Notes under the pieces: generated by a model
Database searches by the model: none
What the model was told of the DNA's origin: nothing
Seen by the model: only the letters and a program-made list of their open reading frames with translations
Assembly (NCBI RefSeq): GCF_015832195.1
Contig: NC_052030.1
Span: 13,039,439 to 13,103,438 of the forward strand
Direction of reading: 5' to 3'
DNA length: 64,000 bases
From: Motacilla alba alba
Lineage: Eukaryota; Chordata; Aves; Passeriformes; Motacillidae
Translations under genes and position numbers: made by a program
Shown here: positions 27,016 through 38,172 of the stretch, piece after piece
Layout: each line of letters opens with the position of its first letter
How positions within the stretch are numbered: the first letter of the stretch is position 1

Positions 27016-27314
27016 AGCCGGGCACACAGTGCCACTGCCTCACTGTCACCTCGCTCTGCCCCCTCCTCCCAAGCTGCTCCATTATCTCCTAAAAATTTCC
27101 CAGCTTTTAATGCCTAACAGGCTTCTCTTCCTCCCCGTGCCAGCTGCAGAGCTGGGTGCTTTACAGCCCTCTTTAATATTCGGCTGTGCCACAGTGATTC
27201 CGGGACGCTGCCCATCTCCAGCAGCCTCGTTTGTGCCCTCCTCCCATCTCCCACAGCTCTGCTCTGACTCTGGGGGTTCAGCAAGGCCCGCTGGTAAAGC
27301 TGGCAGATCAAGGT

Positions 27315-27354
27315 GCACACAGAACCACAGAGGGGAAAGAGACCTCTACGATCA
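27315..27354 (-). mobile_element. Short CR1-like 3'-end fragment
   Basis: The plus strand contains ACAGAACCACAGAG followed by GGAAAGAGACCTCTACGATC. This resembles the reverse complement of the conserved CR1 3' untranslated end, with its CACAGAAT-type start followed by a GAAAAGACCTCTAAGATC-like segment. Only about 40 bp can be matched by eye, so it is a truncated relic at best. Confidence 0.4.
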
Positions 27355-29041
27355 AGAAATCGATCTATCGACACATTTATCAGCTCGGGGTTGATTCTCC
27401 CATGCTTTTAGGAGTCCTGCTGTTGCCCTTGCAGCTCTGCAGAGGCAAGCTGAGCAGCACAGGGGTTGGGAGCTGCCCCAGCCTCCGGGGGCACAGGCAG
27501 GGGCCATGCCTGGAGCTCTGCTGTCCCACTGCCCTGCTGCACGGGGAAAATCCCAACAGCAGCAGCGACCATGGACCAAAGGGGGTGGCAGGACAGGAGA
27601 AAATGATGCAGCGACCAGAGAAAACAGCAGATTTGCAGGGATGAGTCCTGCCCAAATGTGGCAATTACTGTAAACTCCCTTGGCAGGGCCCCAGAGCAAG
27701 GACCAAAGCAGTTTTTCACTTTTCTAAAGAGAAGAAAAAGGTTACAAGGAAAAGAGAGCTCGTGTTCTGCAGGTCACCGTGCAGAGGAGGAGTGACTAAA
27801 CTGCCTGCTCCAAAGGTGCCTTCCAGACTGGCCTGGCAGTTTGCATAGCACATCCATATTGAGGAATGTCAGGCAAGAAGCAGCCCGAGCTAAATTGGGA
27901 CCATCACAGGGCCTTGGAAAGCCGCCTGCAACCCAACAATTCATTCATGAGCAGGCTCGGGGCAGAGCAGGGGGCAGCCTGCAGCCAGCGGGCTCTGCTG
28001 CCTTCGTAATTAGCTCCTCAGCTGAGCTTTAAACAGAAACACAAAGATAAACAACGGGGACATTCAGAAAAAAATGATGTTCCAGCTCCCATATGGCAAA
28101 TGGGGCCAAAGTCTGCTCTGAGACATGTGACCATGACCTTCGTGAGGACACCATGGTGGCCAGGACAGAATCTGGGTCACAGCACGTCCTTAGAAAAAAT
28201 CCATGGCAGTGAGTGGACAAGGACTCTGCTCCTGCCTGCAGAGGCTGCACCCTCCTGCCACCATGGCCAGTTCATCCACCCCTGTGCTGAGAGGGGCACT
28301 CGCACCCTGTTTTAGGCACAAACCCCATTTGTCCCCATGTACTTTGGTTCTAACGCTGCCATCCCTGCAGCTGAGGAGCCAAATCTTCAGCTCTCTGCAC
28401 TTGGTCTTGGGAAGAAAATGATTATGTTAATGGTTTTTTAATAGAACACAACAACCAAAGATTTCTTTCTACCAATCTCCCCAGTTACAAGTTCTGTGCC
28501 CATAGCGTGGTTCTGTGCCTGCACTTCAGGGGCACTGCTCACCTAGCAGCTCTCTGTGACAAGTGCCAGGCTACAGAGGGGTGCAACTGCTGAGTGCACA
28601 GACATGCCAAGGAAGTGACCCCTGCATTTGACTCCTGCCACGGATAAAGGCTATGGTAAAGGGCAGCATCAGAATCTGAATGAAGATAAAACATTTTTAG
28701 GTCTAGAAGTAGGCTGAGAAAGAAAGCAGTGAGCCTGCAAGCTCTGCTTTGATCATTTAGCCTTTACAGATTTGTGACAAATTGTTTTTTCTGCATGAAT
28801 CTGAACTGATACAGATTTACATGAGTAGTTAAAAAGTAATACCAATTGGGAAATAAAATCCCTAACAGCACCACAGAAAAGCAATAAACTTAAGAAGCAG
28901 TTAGACAGACAGAAGAATGCTTTACAATAGGAAAAAAACTAATAACAGAGAAAAAGAGAGGTCGGACACTTGTAAAGCTGGTTGTGGCAGGCTGAAAGCA
29001 GGCAATCCAAAAAGCCATTAGAAAAAAGACATGAAGAATCT

Positions 29042-29217
29042 TGTAATAATATCCTGGGGAACATGCTTGCCTCAGAGTCAATGCCTTTAAGACCATATTG
29101 AGTGTCCTGTGACTCTTGTTTAATGCCTAATCCTTCCGGAAGGATTGGTAGAGAACTCGTGTTGGTATCAGCCCAGTGTCCTCAAGGAAATAAATCTGGT
29201 CTTGACGTCAAATTACA
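29042..29217 (+). mobile_element. LTR-like segment of an old endogenous retrovirus
   Basis: The segment starts TGTAAT and ends ATTACA, a perfect 6-bp inverted end pair with the TG...CA rule of LTRs. Near the right end is an AATAAA signal (about 29190), followed by TCTTGACGTCAAATTACA. Immediately downstream is a stretch resembling a degenerate primer-binding site (29220-29236). An alternative left end is TGTAAAG near 28973. No second LTR was found, so target-site duplication cannot be tested. It is old and non-functional. The assignment rests on pattern, not on a library match. Confidence 0.45.
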
Positions 29218-29880
29218 GATTTTGTACCCAGGACATCTGAAGAACTTTCCAAATCTGGTGTACACAGAGATCTGCACCTGACAATTCTTTTGGGGTCCGT
29301 GCTCTCACACCATTCCCATGGACCTGCTCTCAGCCACTGCTGCAGAAAGGGATCAGAACAATCCCTGGCCTCAGCCAGAGGGATTCCCAACAGGAACACC
29401 CCTCTATTGACTGGAACTGAACTGTAACAGAAGAATTGAAGCTTCTTCCCATCGGATTGTTCCTCTGCTGCCCTGCTTTAGGGACCCAGTTCGCAGATGG
29501 ACTTGAAGAATTGTACTGGTTAATGGAATGGATTTTGGCATTAGTGGAAAATATAAGCCCTCAATATCAAATATTAAATTATTCCTGATTAATTCTTTTA
29601 TGGGCTCGGACTTGCAACTGATTTAATACTCCTGGATAATTACTTCTGTTATAACTGTGCCTTTGATTTTTAATTAACCATACAAAGTTTCTCATTCAAA
29701 TCTAATATTACCTTTGTTAACAATGTCAACTCTCTGTTTAGAGATTCTGCTCACATTAAACTCTATGCTGAGAAATTAAAATCTGCTTTTCCTCAACTGT
29801 GTGAACAGATTCCGTACCAGGCTTATTTATTCTACATAATTACTTGAAAATATTGTTTCTGGTATCCTGAGCACTGCTGT
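29218..29880 (+). mobile_element. Possible internal remnant following the LTR-like segment
   Basis: This stretch follows the candidate LTR and becomes AT-rich after 29500. A short open frame runs from about 29490 to a TGA at 29586 and has protein-like composition (rich in Leu, Trp, Glu). That would suit the start of a decayed internal coding region, but I cannot match it to a family. The rest is broken by stops in all frames. The right boundary is placed just before the CR1 fragment and is only a guess. Confidence 0.25.
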
Positions 29881-29934
29881 CTGCCAAGTAACCCTTTCTC
29901 TGGATGGCACTGCTCTGTGCTCCCCTCATCCCAG

Positions 29935-30033
29935 CTCACACGGAATCCCAGACTGGAGGGGCTGGGAGGGACCTCAGACCCACCCCCGGCCACGGGCAGG
30001 AACCTTCCACTACCCCAGCTTGCACAAAACGTC
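29935..30033 (-). mobile_element. CR1 LINE 3'-end fragment
   Basis: The plus strand reads as the reverse complement of a CR1 tail. In order there is a GGAATCCCAGACTGG-type start, GCTGGGAGGGACCTCAGA, a CCCGGCCACGGGCAGGAACC segment, and then CTTCCACTACCCCAGCTTGC. This is the familiar order of CR1 3' ends in bird genomes. The copy is about 100 bp long and lacks the rest of the element, as usual for 5'-truncated LINE insertions. It directly follows the LTR-like relic region at 29.0-29.9 kb. Confidence 0.65.
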
Positions 30034-31046
30034 AAAGCACAACATTTTCAAACCTGTGAGCCTTTACTCACCCAAATTCTTCTTTACAGACGTAATGAAG
30101 TGACTTCAGTCCAGTTAGATTCAATAAAGTGAGCTGCCTGGGAAGGGCCTGCTGAGCAGCTTCAGTGACCAGGCTCCTCGAAATTCAGTCAGGATGTGAG
30201 TTTGGGTGTCACACTTGAACCACCCACATCAGAATCTGGTCCTTGCTTTGAAAATGTCAGGGTTTCTTCTTTAACTCCCTGTAATTAGATTCACATCTAC
30301 CCATGCAGAGAGGTTTGTGTCAGTCTTTCAGAGGTTTTGGCAGGTGCACACACCTGTTTGGACTCAGAGAGAGACACGGCCTCTGGTAGTGTATGGCTTA
30401 ATGGAAATGATGGCTAAAGCTCCCTATAATCAAATTAAATGCTTTGCTTTTTCACTATCTAACATTTTTACAAAGGTTACTCTTAGAATGCTGGGCTCTC
30501 TCCTGTTTGGCCTGCCAGCTAAATGCAACTGTGCAGAGCAGAGCACCCAAGTGCAGCCTCACAGCCTCGTGTGCTGTGTGCTGGAGCAGCTCTCCTTTAT
30601 CTGGGACATCTCCATCCTCGTTGTTAAGCCCTCCAGAGGAGCAGCCTTACACCGAAGGGCTTTTTGCCCTTCTTATGTTAAATAACTTTGCTTTTAGGGA
30701 GGACAAATTCAGACTTTTGTAATCCAAGTCACGTCCTGGCATTTTTCAGTCTATTTTGCTGTTTATGACCCCTGCCCTCGTGGAGATGAGGTTCAGAACA
30801 AGTTTAAGGAATCAGGCAGCAATTACCAAGTGTGGAGCCAAAGGACTCACAGAGGAAGCAGAGCTGACCTCGACACTGACTCCTGCTCCAGCCACAAACA
30901 CCCTGAAAGGGCTGCAGAGCACTTCTGAACTCTGACTAAGCTTCTCTGTGCTCAGCAAAGGATCATAATCCTCCAGCCTGCAGGGCACCGGGCAACTGTA
31001 ATGCACTTCACTCACCACGGTGATGAGGCACACAGAAAAACAGAAA

Positions 31047-31062
31047 TATATATATATATATA
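31047..31062. repeat. (TA)n microsatellite
   Basis: About eight TA dinucleotides follow CAGAAA. Simple repeat. Confidence 0.85.
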
Positions 31063-32294
31063 ATGAATTAAAAACTAAGTGTGGAGTGCTGCTGATTGTC
31101 AAATCTCACAAATGCTAAAGGATTTCTGAGAACCTACAAGGATCTGGCAAAATTTTTAGATATTTTAAAGCTTTCAACTATTTTCTATTAGGATTCTCAG
31201 AGGAGTTCAACTGAGGATCAAAAGCTTTGCAGAGAAACATGAAAAATGCAAAGACAGGAATGATGTGCTGCTGTTCCACCTCCCCTGGCTGGCACCCCAA
31301 GGAACTGAGATCAGGAACATCAGGGTCCAGGCTGTGCCCTGACTCTGCCCAGCCACTGAGTTACACCTGCCTGCATGCCACAGAAAAGGAAGCCCTGGCT
31401 CATTCCATGGTTAAAACCAAGAAAATGGAGTCTAAGAAAATAATTATGTTGTGCTTGAGGAAATATGGAAATGACCACGAGCTGCTGCATTTAACAGACT
31501 TCTTGAAATTAAATTATTTGTATTCAAATATGTGCAAAACCAGTGATCATTTTTGGTTTTGATCAGCTCAACCTGTTCTTTGGGGAAATTAAGTTGATGC
31601 TCTGGGTATAAACACTCTTTCAAAATGCTCACCGTGAAGCAATGTTTTCCTCCTGCTCTCCTTAGCACCAAAGCAATTTTCAAAGCGTTCCCATTGATAA
31701 CACAAACAAAACAGATGAACCATTTCAGGAGGAGGACCAGGAATTGCAATCAGAGAGGTAATACCTAAAGCACAGTTCAATCCATACTGACGGCAGGTGG
31801 GTGGGCAGCAGCAGAACAGGCATTTGTGCTGCTGGAGGCTGCAGGCGGGCACAGCACGGCTTCAGCCCGAGCTCTGCTCAGGAACCCACCCTGGCCCCAG
31901 CAGTGCAGAGAGAGGGGCCAGCAGCTCATCTGCAATGGACCGATACCATCCACCTCCAATTCCACAACTGAGACAAACATCCAGGGTCTCCTGACCCGGT
32001 GGGGTCCTGGCAGAGCTCTGTCAGCTCCAGGGGCAGGTTTGAGTCCTCCCAGGCAGAGCTGCTCAAAGCTGCCCAGAGATCAGGGGACGAAACCCTCAGG
32101 GTTGTGACTTAGACAAGAAGGTGTGCCTGATATCCCTGCCGGGAAGAGGAGAAGGAGAGCCCAGGAGGGCTGGAGGGAGCCCTCTCTCCAGCAGGAGCTG
32201 TGGTGGCAGGGCTGTGCAACAGGAGCACAGCAGAGCTCCCCCGAGGAGCCACCCCAGGCTGCCCCAGCAGCCCTGGCTCTGCCCTGGCAGCCCT

Positions 32295-32752
32295 GGCCCT
32301 GCTGAGAGGGAAGAGCACTGCTGGGGCAGCTGGAATGGCTCAGCCTGGGCCCTGCTGAGAGGGAAGGGCACTCCTGGGGCAGCTGGAATGGCTCAGCCTG
32401 GGCTCCCTGGGGCAGCTGGAATGGCTCAGCCTGGGCCCTGCTGAGAGGGAAGGGCACTCCTGGGGCAGCTGGAATGGCTCAGCCTGTGCTCTGCTGAGAG
32501 GGAAGGGCACTCCTAGGGCAGCTGGAATGGCTCAGCCTGGGCTCTGCTGAGAGGGAAGGGCACTCCTGGGGCAGCTGGAATGGCTCAGCCTGGGCTCTCT
32601 GGGGCAGTTCTCTGCTGGGGCAGCTGGAATGGCTCAGCCTGGGCTCTCTGGGGCAGTTCTCTGCTGGGGCAGCTGGAATGGCTCAGCCTGGGCTCTCTGG
32701 GGCAGTTCTCTGCTGGGGCAGCTGGAATGGCTCAGCCTGGGCCCTGCTAGGA
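32295..32752. repeat. Minisatellite of about 47-56-bp units, nine to ten copies
   Basis: Every unit contains GGGGCAGCTGGAATGGCTCA (one has a changed base) followed by GCCTGGG or GCCTGTG. The first copies carry CTGCTGAGAGGGAAGGGCAC before it (about 52-56 bp). The last ones instead carry CTCTGGGGCAGTTCTCTGCT (47 bp), so two subfamilies lie in separate blocks. The three final units are almost identical. Confidence 0.92.
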
Positions 32753-35508
32753 GCTCAGCCCCAGCCAGGATGGGATGGAGACTCCTGGCCAGGACGCACT
32801 CAGCCTTGCAAAGGAGAGCTCTGAGGGCTGAGGGGCTCCCTCAGGTGCTCAGCAGCAGGGTCCTCTCCTCAGCAGGCTCCAGCTGAAGGCTCTCAGGGGT
32901 GAAGCAGGAGCCCAGCAGGGAAAAGGGGCCAGGCCACGTCCTGTCCATGTCTGATCTTCAGAAAAGCAGAGAGTAGAACCTGAACTTCTGCTTCCCCGTC
33001 TAGCACAGAGCTTCATTTCCTTCCCAGCTGGTCTCTAATGTCCAGAATTATCACTATCAATATCCTCATTTTCTTTCAATTCCTTCTGTAATTGCTTGGG
33101 GATATTAAGTGCTGCCAATATTGGGGTCATTATTAACCCCAGGCAAAATATGCATTGGAAGACCACAAACCTTGATTCCTGCCTTGTTACCATAGTTACA
33201 CCTGACCAAGAGGCGACACCTGAACTCTGTCTTCAGCTCTAAGTAAGTGATGAAGAACCAAAGAATCTCAGAAAATGGACTGACAGTGTTTGAAGAAGAA
33301 AAGGTCAAGCACACTCATGGGAAAATCTTAAAAATTTAAGCTCACACTATTAATTTCTATAAACAACTTGTTATCACCCTGCCTACACGGATCTGATGAG
33401 ATTATTCTTGCCAGCTCTTGATCATGATACTGTGCAACTGCATATTGAAAAGCTCTGCCTTTGATCACAGGGAGCACAGCTATTACAGATAATGTACACA
33501 CTGCACGCCTACTAATCTTATTCTGATTTTTGCTGGGAAGTGAGCAGTTCTGAAACATGCATCTCAAATCAGGAAACTTCCATGATCACAGAACAAGCAG
33601 AAAACGGGCATTAATTGATTTTAAATCTGACAAAATGATTAATACCAACACTCACACTCCAGATTTCTCCATCTGTCAGAATGCTACAGCAATGCCAGCA
33701 GTTACAGATGTGTAACTGGACACAAAGCTGCTACTCAAAGTTCCATGGCCACCCCAGAGAGCAGGGCTGTGCTTTAACTCGTGTGTGCAAACCTCCTCCT
33801 GTGCGAGGTGAGGGACTGATGAGCACGGCCTGCTTTGCCACCCCGGGCATCAACAAAACAAACAATGGGATTCATTGCCTTGACTTTCACTGAGAAGACA
33901 CTGAAGCCCCAGGGATGTGTTTTAGTGACAGAACACACCACATCTGTGTTGGGAATTTTTACAGCTGCTGGAGAAGGTGCTGAGGTTGGCAAAGGCTTTT
34001 CCTCCCCGTTCCTCAGCTGAATTAAAGGAGTGTCAAGTGCAGCACGTCAGAAGCAGGATTTAGATCAGCCTGAGCCCAGGCAGTGTCTGTCACAGTCTCC
34101 ACTCTCCTTGAGGTGTGACATATGTCACTTCACTAGTGTCACAGAGTGTTTCATGCTAGGCTAGACGTGAAGTTTAAAAAAAACCAAAAAGCAACTCTGT
34201 AATCATACATGTCATGTCAGATTTATTCCTGGCACAGAGGAGATGACCAGCCTCTGAAAGAAAGACTCAAAAACCATTGTGCAGAAGATGGACACACCTG
34301 GCTTAGTCTGTGCTTGAAGGGTAGTTTGTTGCTGTTTGGGGGGTTTGTTTTTAATTAAAGCTAAATAAAAAACAAATAATGTACCAGAAAATCATCCATC
34401 TTTTCACCTAATGTCACCCTTCCTTTTGATGTTCAACATTTCTTTGACTTCTTTCCTGCACACAAACCACGCTCCTGGGTGTCTGAGTGTACCTCAGCCT
34501 CTTGGCTCAGAATTTTAACATTAAAAAGCTGAGCAGGAGGAACTTTCTCCAGACCCAGGTAAATCAGGCTGGCAGCCACGTGGCCCCAGTAATTTCAGAG
34601 TTCTCCCTGTGCACTGAAGGATGTCAGACCTGCAACCCAGCAAGTTTGTAAATCCGACAAAGTTTGTGTTCTGCCTGGATCCACGCTCCGTGATGAAGCA
34701 GATCTTTTACAACACATCTTGTGGGGCGAACGTGGCTGCCATGAATCCGAGAAGGCAGCCTGTCAATCCAGAGCCAGTGTGCTCATTTTCCTCAACAGCT
34801 TTCAAGGACATTTACCATAAATCTGTGAAAGGAGAGCTACTTACAGGTCTGGGATTTATAGAAAGTGCTGCCTATTTGTGCTCTGTCTTCTGTCAATAGC
34901 ATTAAGATTTGCAGTTTGCACTGAATTATCTAATGACCTAAATCCTAGCAAGCTATCAAAATCTGTTTCCCAGATAAAGTCACGCTGGAGTTTGATACAT
35001 TTATCAGTGCCAGACACACAGCTCTGCTTACAAGCACGGCAATTTCTCAAGTCTTCTTCAGCAGCAGACAAAAGGGAGGTACAAATGAATTACAACCTAT
35101 TCACTCCGAGGTTTAAAATAATTATCAGCCATTGGAAACAAAGTAATACAATTCCTGCCTCCTGATTTCACACCAACTCCTGCCCTAATGAGGCACTGTT
35201 TATTTACGTAATGTAAAGCATCCAAATCTCCCGCTGACAGCTCCAGAATGCTTTATTGTTCTTCCATTATGCTAAATACTTGGGCTAGATCATGCCTCAT
35301 TATAGAAAACAGAATCCACTGCCAGCCAGCTGAAGGGATCTGCTGAGGCAGAGGCAGGGCCGCTGCTGAGTGGCAGTACAGCTTTGTGGTGCCTGCAGGT
35401 ACCTGCAGCTCCAGGCTGTGGCACGGGACATTTCCCTGCCTTCACTTCTCCCCAGCATGAGAGCAACCCTCTCAGGCACCAGCAAGGCAGGAGGGAGCTG
35501 GAAGCAGC

Positions 35509-35922
35509 ACACCAACTTTGGTATGTACACCAATTTAGAAATGCACACCAACTTTGAAATGCACACCAACTTTGAAATGCACACCAATTTAGAAATGCAC
35601 ACCAATTTAGAAATGTACAACAATTTAGAAATGTACACCAATTTTGGCATGTACACCAATTTTGACATATACACCAGTTTAGAAATGTACACTACTTTTG
35701 AAATGTACACCAATTTCAATATGTACACCAATTTTGGCATGTACACCAATTTTGGCATGTACACCAATTTTGAAATGCACACCAATTTAAAAATGTACAC
35801 CAATTTAGACATGCACACCAATTTTGGCATGTACACCAATTTAGAAACGTACACCACTTTTGAAATGTACACCAATTTTGGCAGGTACACCAATTTAGAA
35901 ATGTACACCAGTTTTGGCATGT
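35509..35922. repeat. AT-rich minisatellite, 23 units of exactly 18 bp
   Basis: The unit is ACACCAATTTTGGCATGT, with variants ACACCAATTTAGAAATGT and ACACCAACTTTGAAATGC. All 23 units are 18 bp with substitutions but no indels. Because 18 is divisible by three, the array reads as a repeating six-residue peptide on the plus strand and remains open on the minus strand. Unlike most arrays in the window it is AT-rich. Confidence 0.96.
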
Positions 35923-37660
35923 ACACAGCTGCTTTCAAAGCCCAAGTGCTCCACAGGCTGCAGTGCAGATCCCAGAGGACGTTTCCAGGGGAGGGTACCC
36001 CAGCCAGGTGCTCCTGGCCAGGCTGCCTTGCCAGCACAAGGAGCAGAGCGTTGTAAACACAGCAAAGGGCTGGCTGGACAGAGAGTTTCCCATACTCTCT
36101 GCTGGATGTACCCTGGGATAAGCTTTGCTCTCAGTTATTTCCTGAAGTGGCAGAGGAGCGTGTGTGAGGTCACTGCAGGGACACGGAGCTGCTGCCACCC
36201 TCCAGAACGCGCTCCCCCAAAAAGAGCAGGCACAGGCACGTGCCAGCCCGGGGACACTCCTGCCAGCCCAGGACAGTGACAGTGCCCAGCCAGTGGGGCC
36301 CTGCTGTCCGGCAGGGATTGATGGCAGGGGACAGCCAGCTCTGCAGAGGGCAGCTCTCCAAGTGCCCCAGGAGCCTGGATCCCACCCCACACACAGTGCC
36401 ACCCCCAGCAGCACCTCAGCCTCCCTCCTGCCCAGGGCAGTGTCCCTGCACATCCTGCTGCCCTCAGGGCTCATCAGCAAAGCCACCTGGGTGTCACAGG
36501 GGACAGACGATGGCCTGGGACGGGGAGCGAGGCAGGGTCTGAAGCTGTGGAAGCACAGAAACACAAATGGCTCAGCACACGTGACGAAGGAGAAACCAAA
36601 AGGAGAAAGACACATCCCTACAGGGACAGCAAGAGGCTCCTGGTGCGTTTTTGTCCTTCTGGCCAAATGCAACCTGGATTATAAGAGGCTGCCACCAGCT
36701 GAGGCCCTGGCAGTGGCCATCTGGTGGCAATGCAGGCACTGCTGGGCACACAGAGCACAATCAAAGCCCTCAGCAGACACAGCCTGAGAGAGCCAAGCCA
36801 GCCCAGCCCCACCCAGAGGCTCTGAGACGGGCACTGAAGGCTGTGGCCACTCGGGGAGTTTTGGGTGGAACCGGAGGCTTTCAGACAGATCAAAGAGCAA
36901 AGCTCCAGGACATGAAAATATCCCTCTCTTCCACCTGAGGGAAAGACTGTCCTCAGGAGGAAAAGGAAGAGCTTCCACTGAAAAAATCCTACACTGAGAA
37001 TTTCAGTTTTTTAAGAGCCTGTGAGAGATTTTGAAGAGCTTTTGGAGCTTTCTAAACTCTGCAGTCTGCCTTAAGCTAGGTTTATGTTGCATAAACACTC
37101 GCTTTCAGATTTATTATTATTATGAAAGATACAACATGAGCATAATAAATGATTGTGGCATTAAAGCACATTTTACAGCATCATCTTGAGTGCTGTTTCC
37201 TTTAATGCTCTGCTTACATGACATGGAGGGATTTGCTCTGAAACTGTATTAGGATGGAAGGATAGAACTTGATAAAACAGCCCAGAACATTTTTTTTCTC
37301 TTATCTCTGAACAACTCTTAATTATCCCCAGCCCTGTGAAGAACACAGCCTCAGCTCTGAAATACAGAGGTGGCAGTGCTGGCTTGCTGCTCTGGAATTC
37401 CAGGGACTCTGGTAATAAAGATTGGCTCTGCTTCCATTCCTGCAGCCTTTGGCTCATGCTTGGAACAGTGCAGCCACGGAGCCAGGGCAGAACAAGGGTC
37501 AGCAGGAGGGTAAAGAGGCTCTGAACACAAGAAGGTGTCCTTACAGTAGGAAAGAAATGAATAAATTGGAGCCTGGCCTTTGCATAGAAGATTTCATCAC
37601 CCCTCTGCTTTGTGCACTGAGAGCAGCAGGAGCTGGGGTGGCTGAATTCCCTGCTGGGAG

Positions 37661-38172
37661 GGTGAACTGCCCTTCCTGGGCAGCCCAGGGTGCAGGGAGA
37701 GGCTCAGGGATGAGCTGAGGGAGAGGAACTGCCCTTCCTGGGCAGCCCAGGGTGCAGGGGATGCTGCTGAGGGATGAACTGCCCTTCCTGGGCAGCCCAG
37801 GGGTGCAGGGGATGCTGCTGAGGGATGAGCTGAGGGATGAACTGCCCTTCCTGGGCAGCCCAGGGTGCAGGGAGAGGCTCAGGGATGAGCTGAGGGATGA
37901 ACTGCCCTTCCTGGGCAGCCCAGGGTGCAGGGAGAGGCTCAGGGATGAGCTGAGGGATGAACTGCCCTTCCTGGGCAGCCCAGGGTGCAGGGAGAGGCTC
38001 AGGGATGAGCTGAGGGATGAACTGCCCTTCCTGGGCAGCCCAGGGTGCAGGGAGAGGCTCAGGGATGAGCTGAGGGATGAACTGCCCTTCCTGGGCAGCC
38101 CAGGGTGCAGGGAGAGGCTCAGGGATGAGCTGAGGGATGAACTGCCCTTCCTGGGCAGCCCAGGGTGCAGGG
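37661..38172. repeat. Minisatellite of 60-bp units, nine copies, six without mismatch
   Basis: ACTGCCCTTCCTGGGCAGCC occurs nine times, near 37666, 37729 and 37780 and then every 60 bp from 37841 to 38141. From 37821 to 38172 the sequence has perfect 60-bp periodicity (352 bp, no mismatch). The first three copies differ in length and carry GGGGATGCTGCTG variants. Each unit contains the inverted repeat CTGCCC-TTCCT-GGGCAG. The 60-bp unit keeps frames open on both strands. Confidence 0.96.

Noticed and set aside
26426..27394. 322-residue open frame
   Set aside because: It runs through the mixed minisatellite at 26.8-27.0 kb and GC-rich unique DNA with no family features or splice signals.
35300..36056. 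245- and 228-residue repeat proteins with a six-residue period
   Set aside because: The 18-bp array explains both; there is no promoter, splice or conservation evidence.
35509..38172. CRISPR-like regular repeats
   Set aside because: Units are contiguous without unique spacers, and the genome is a vertebrate one.
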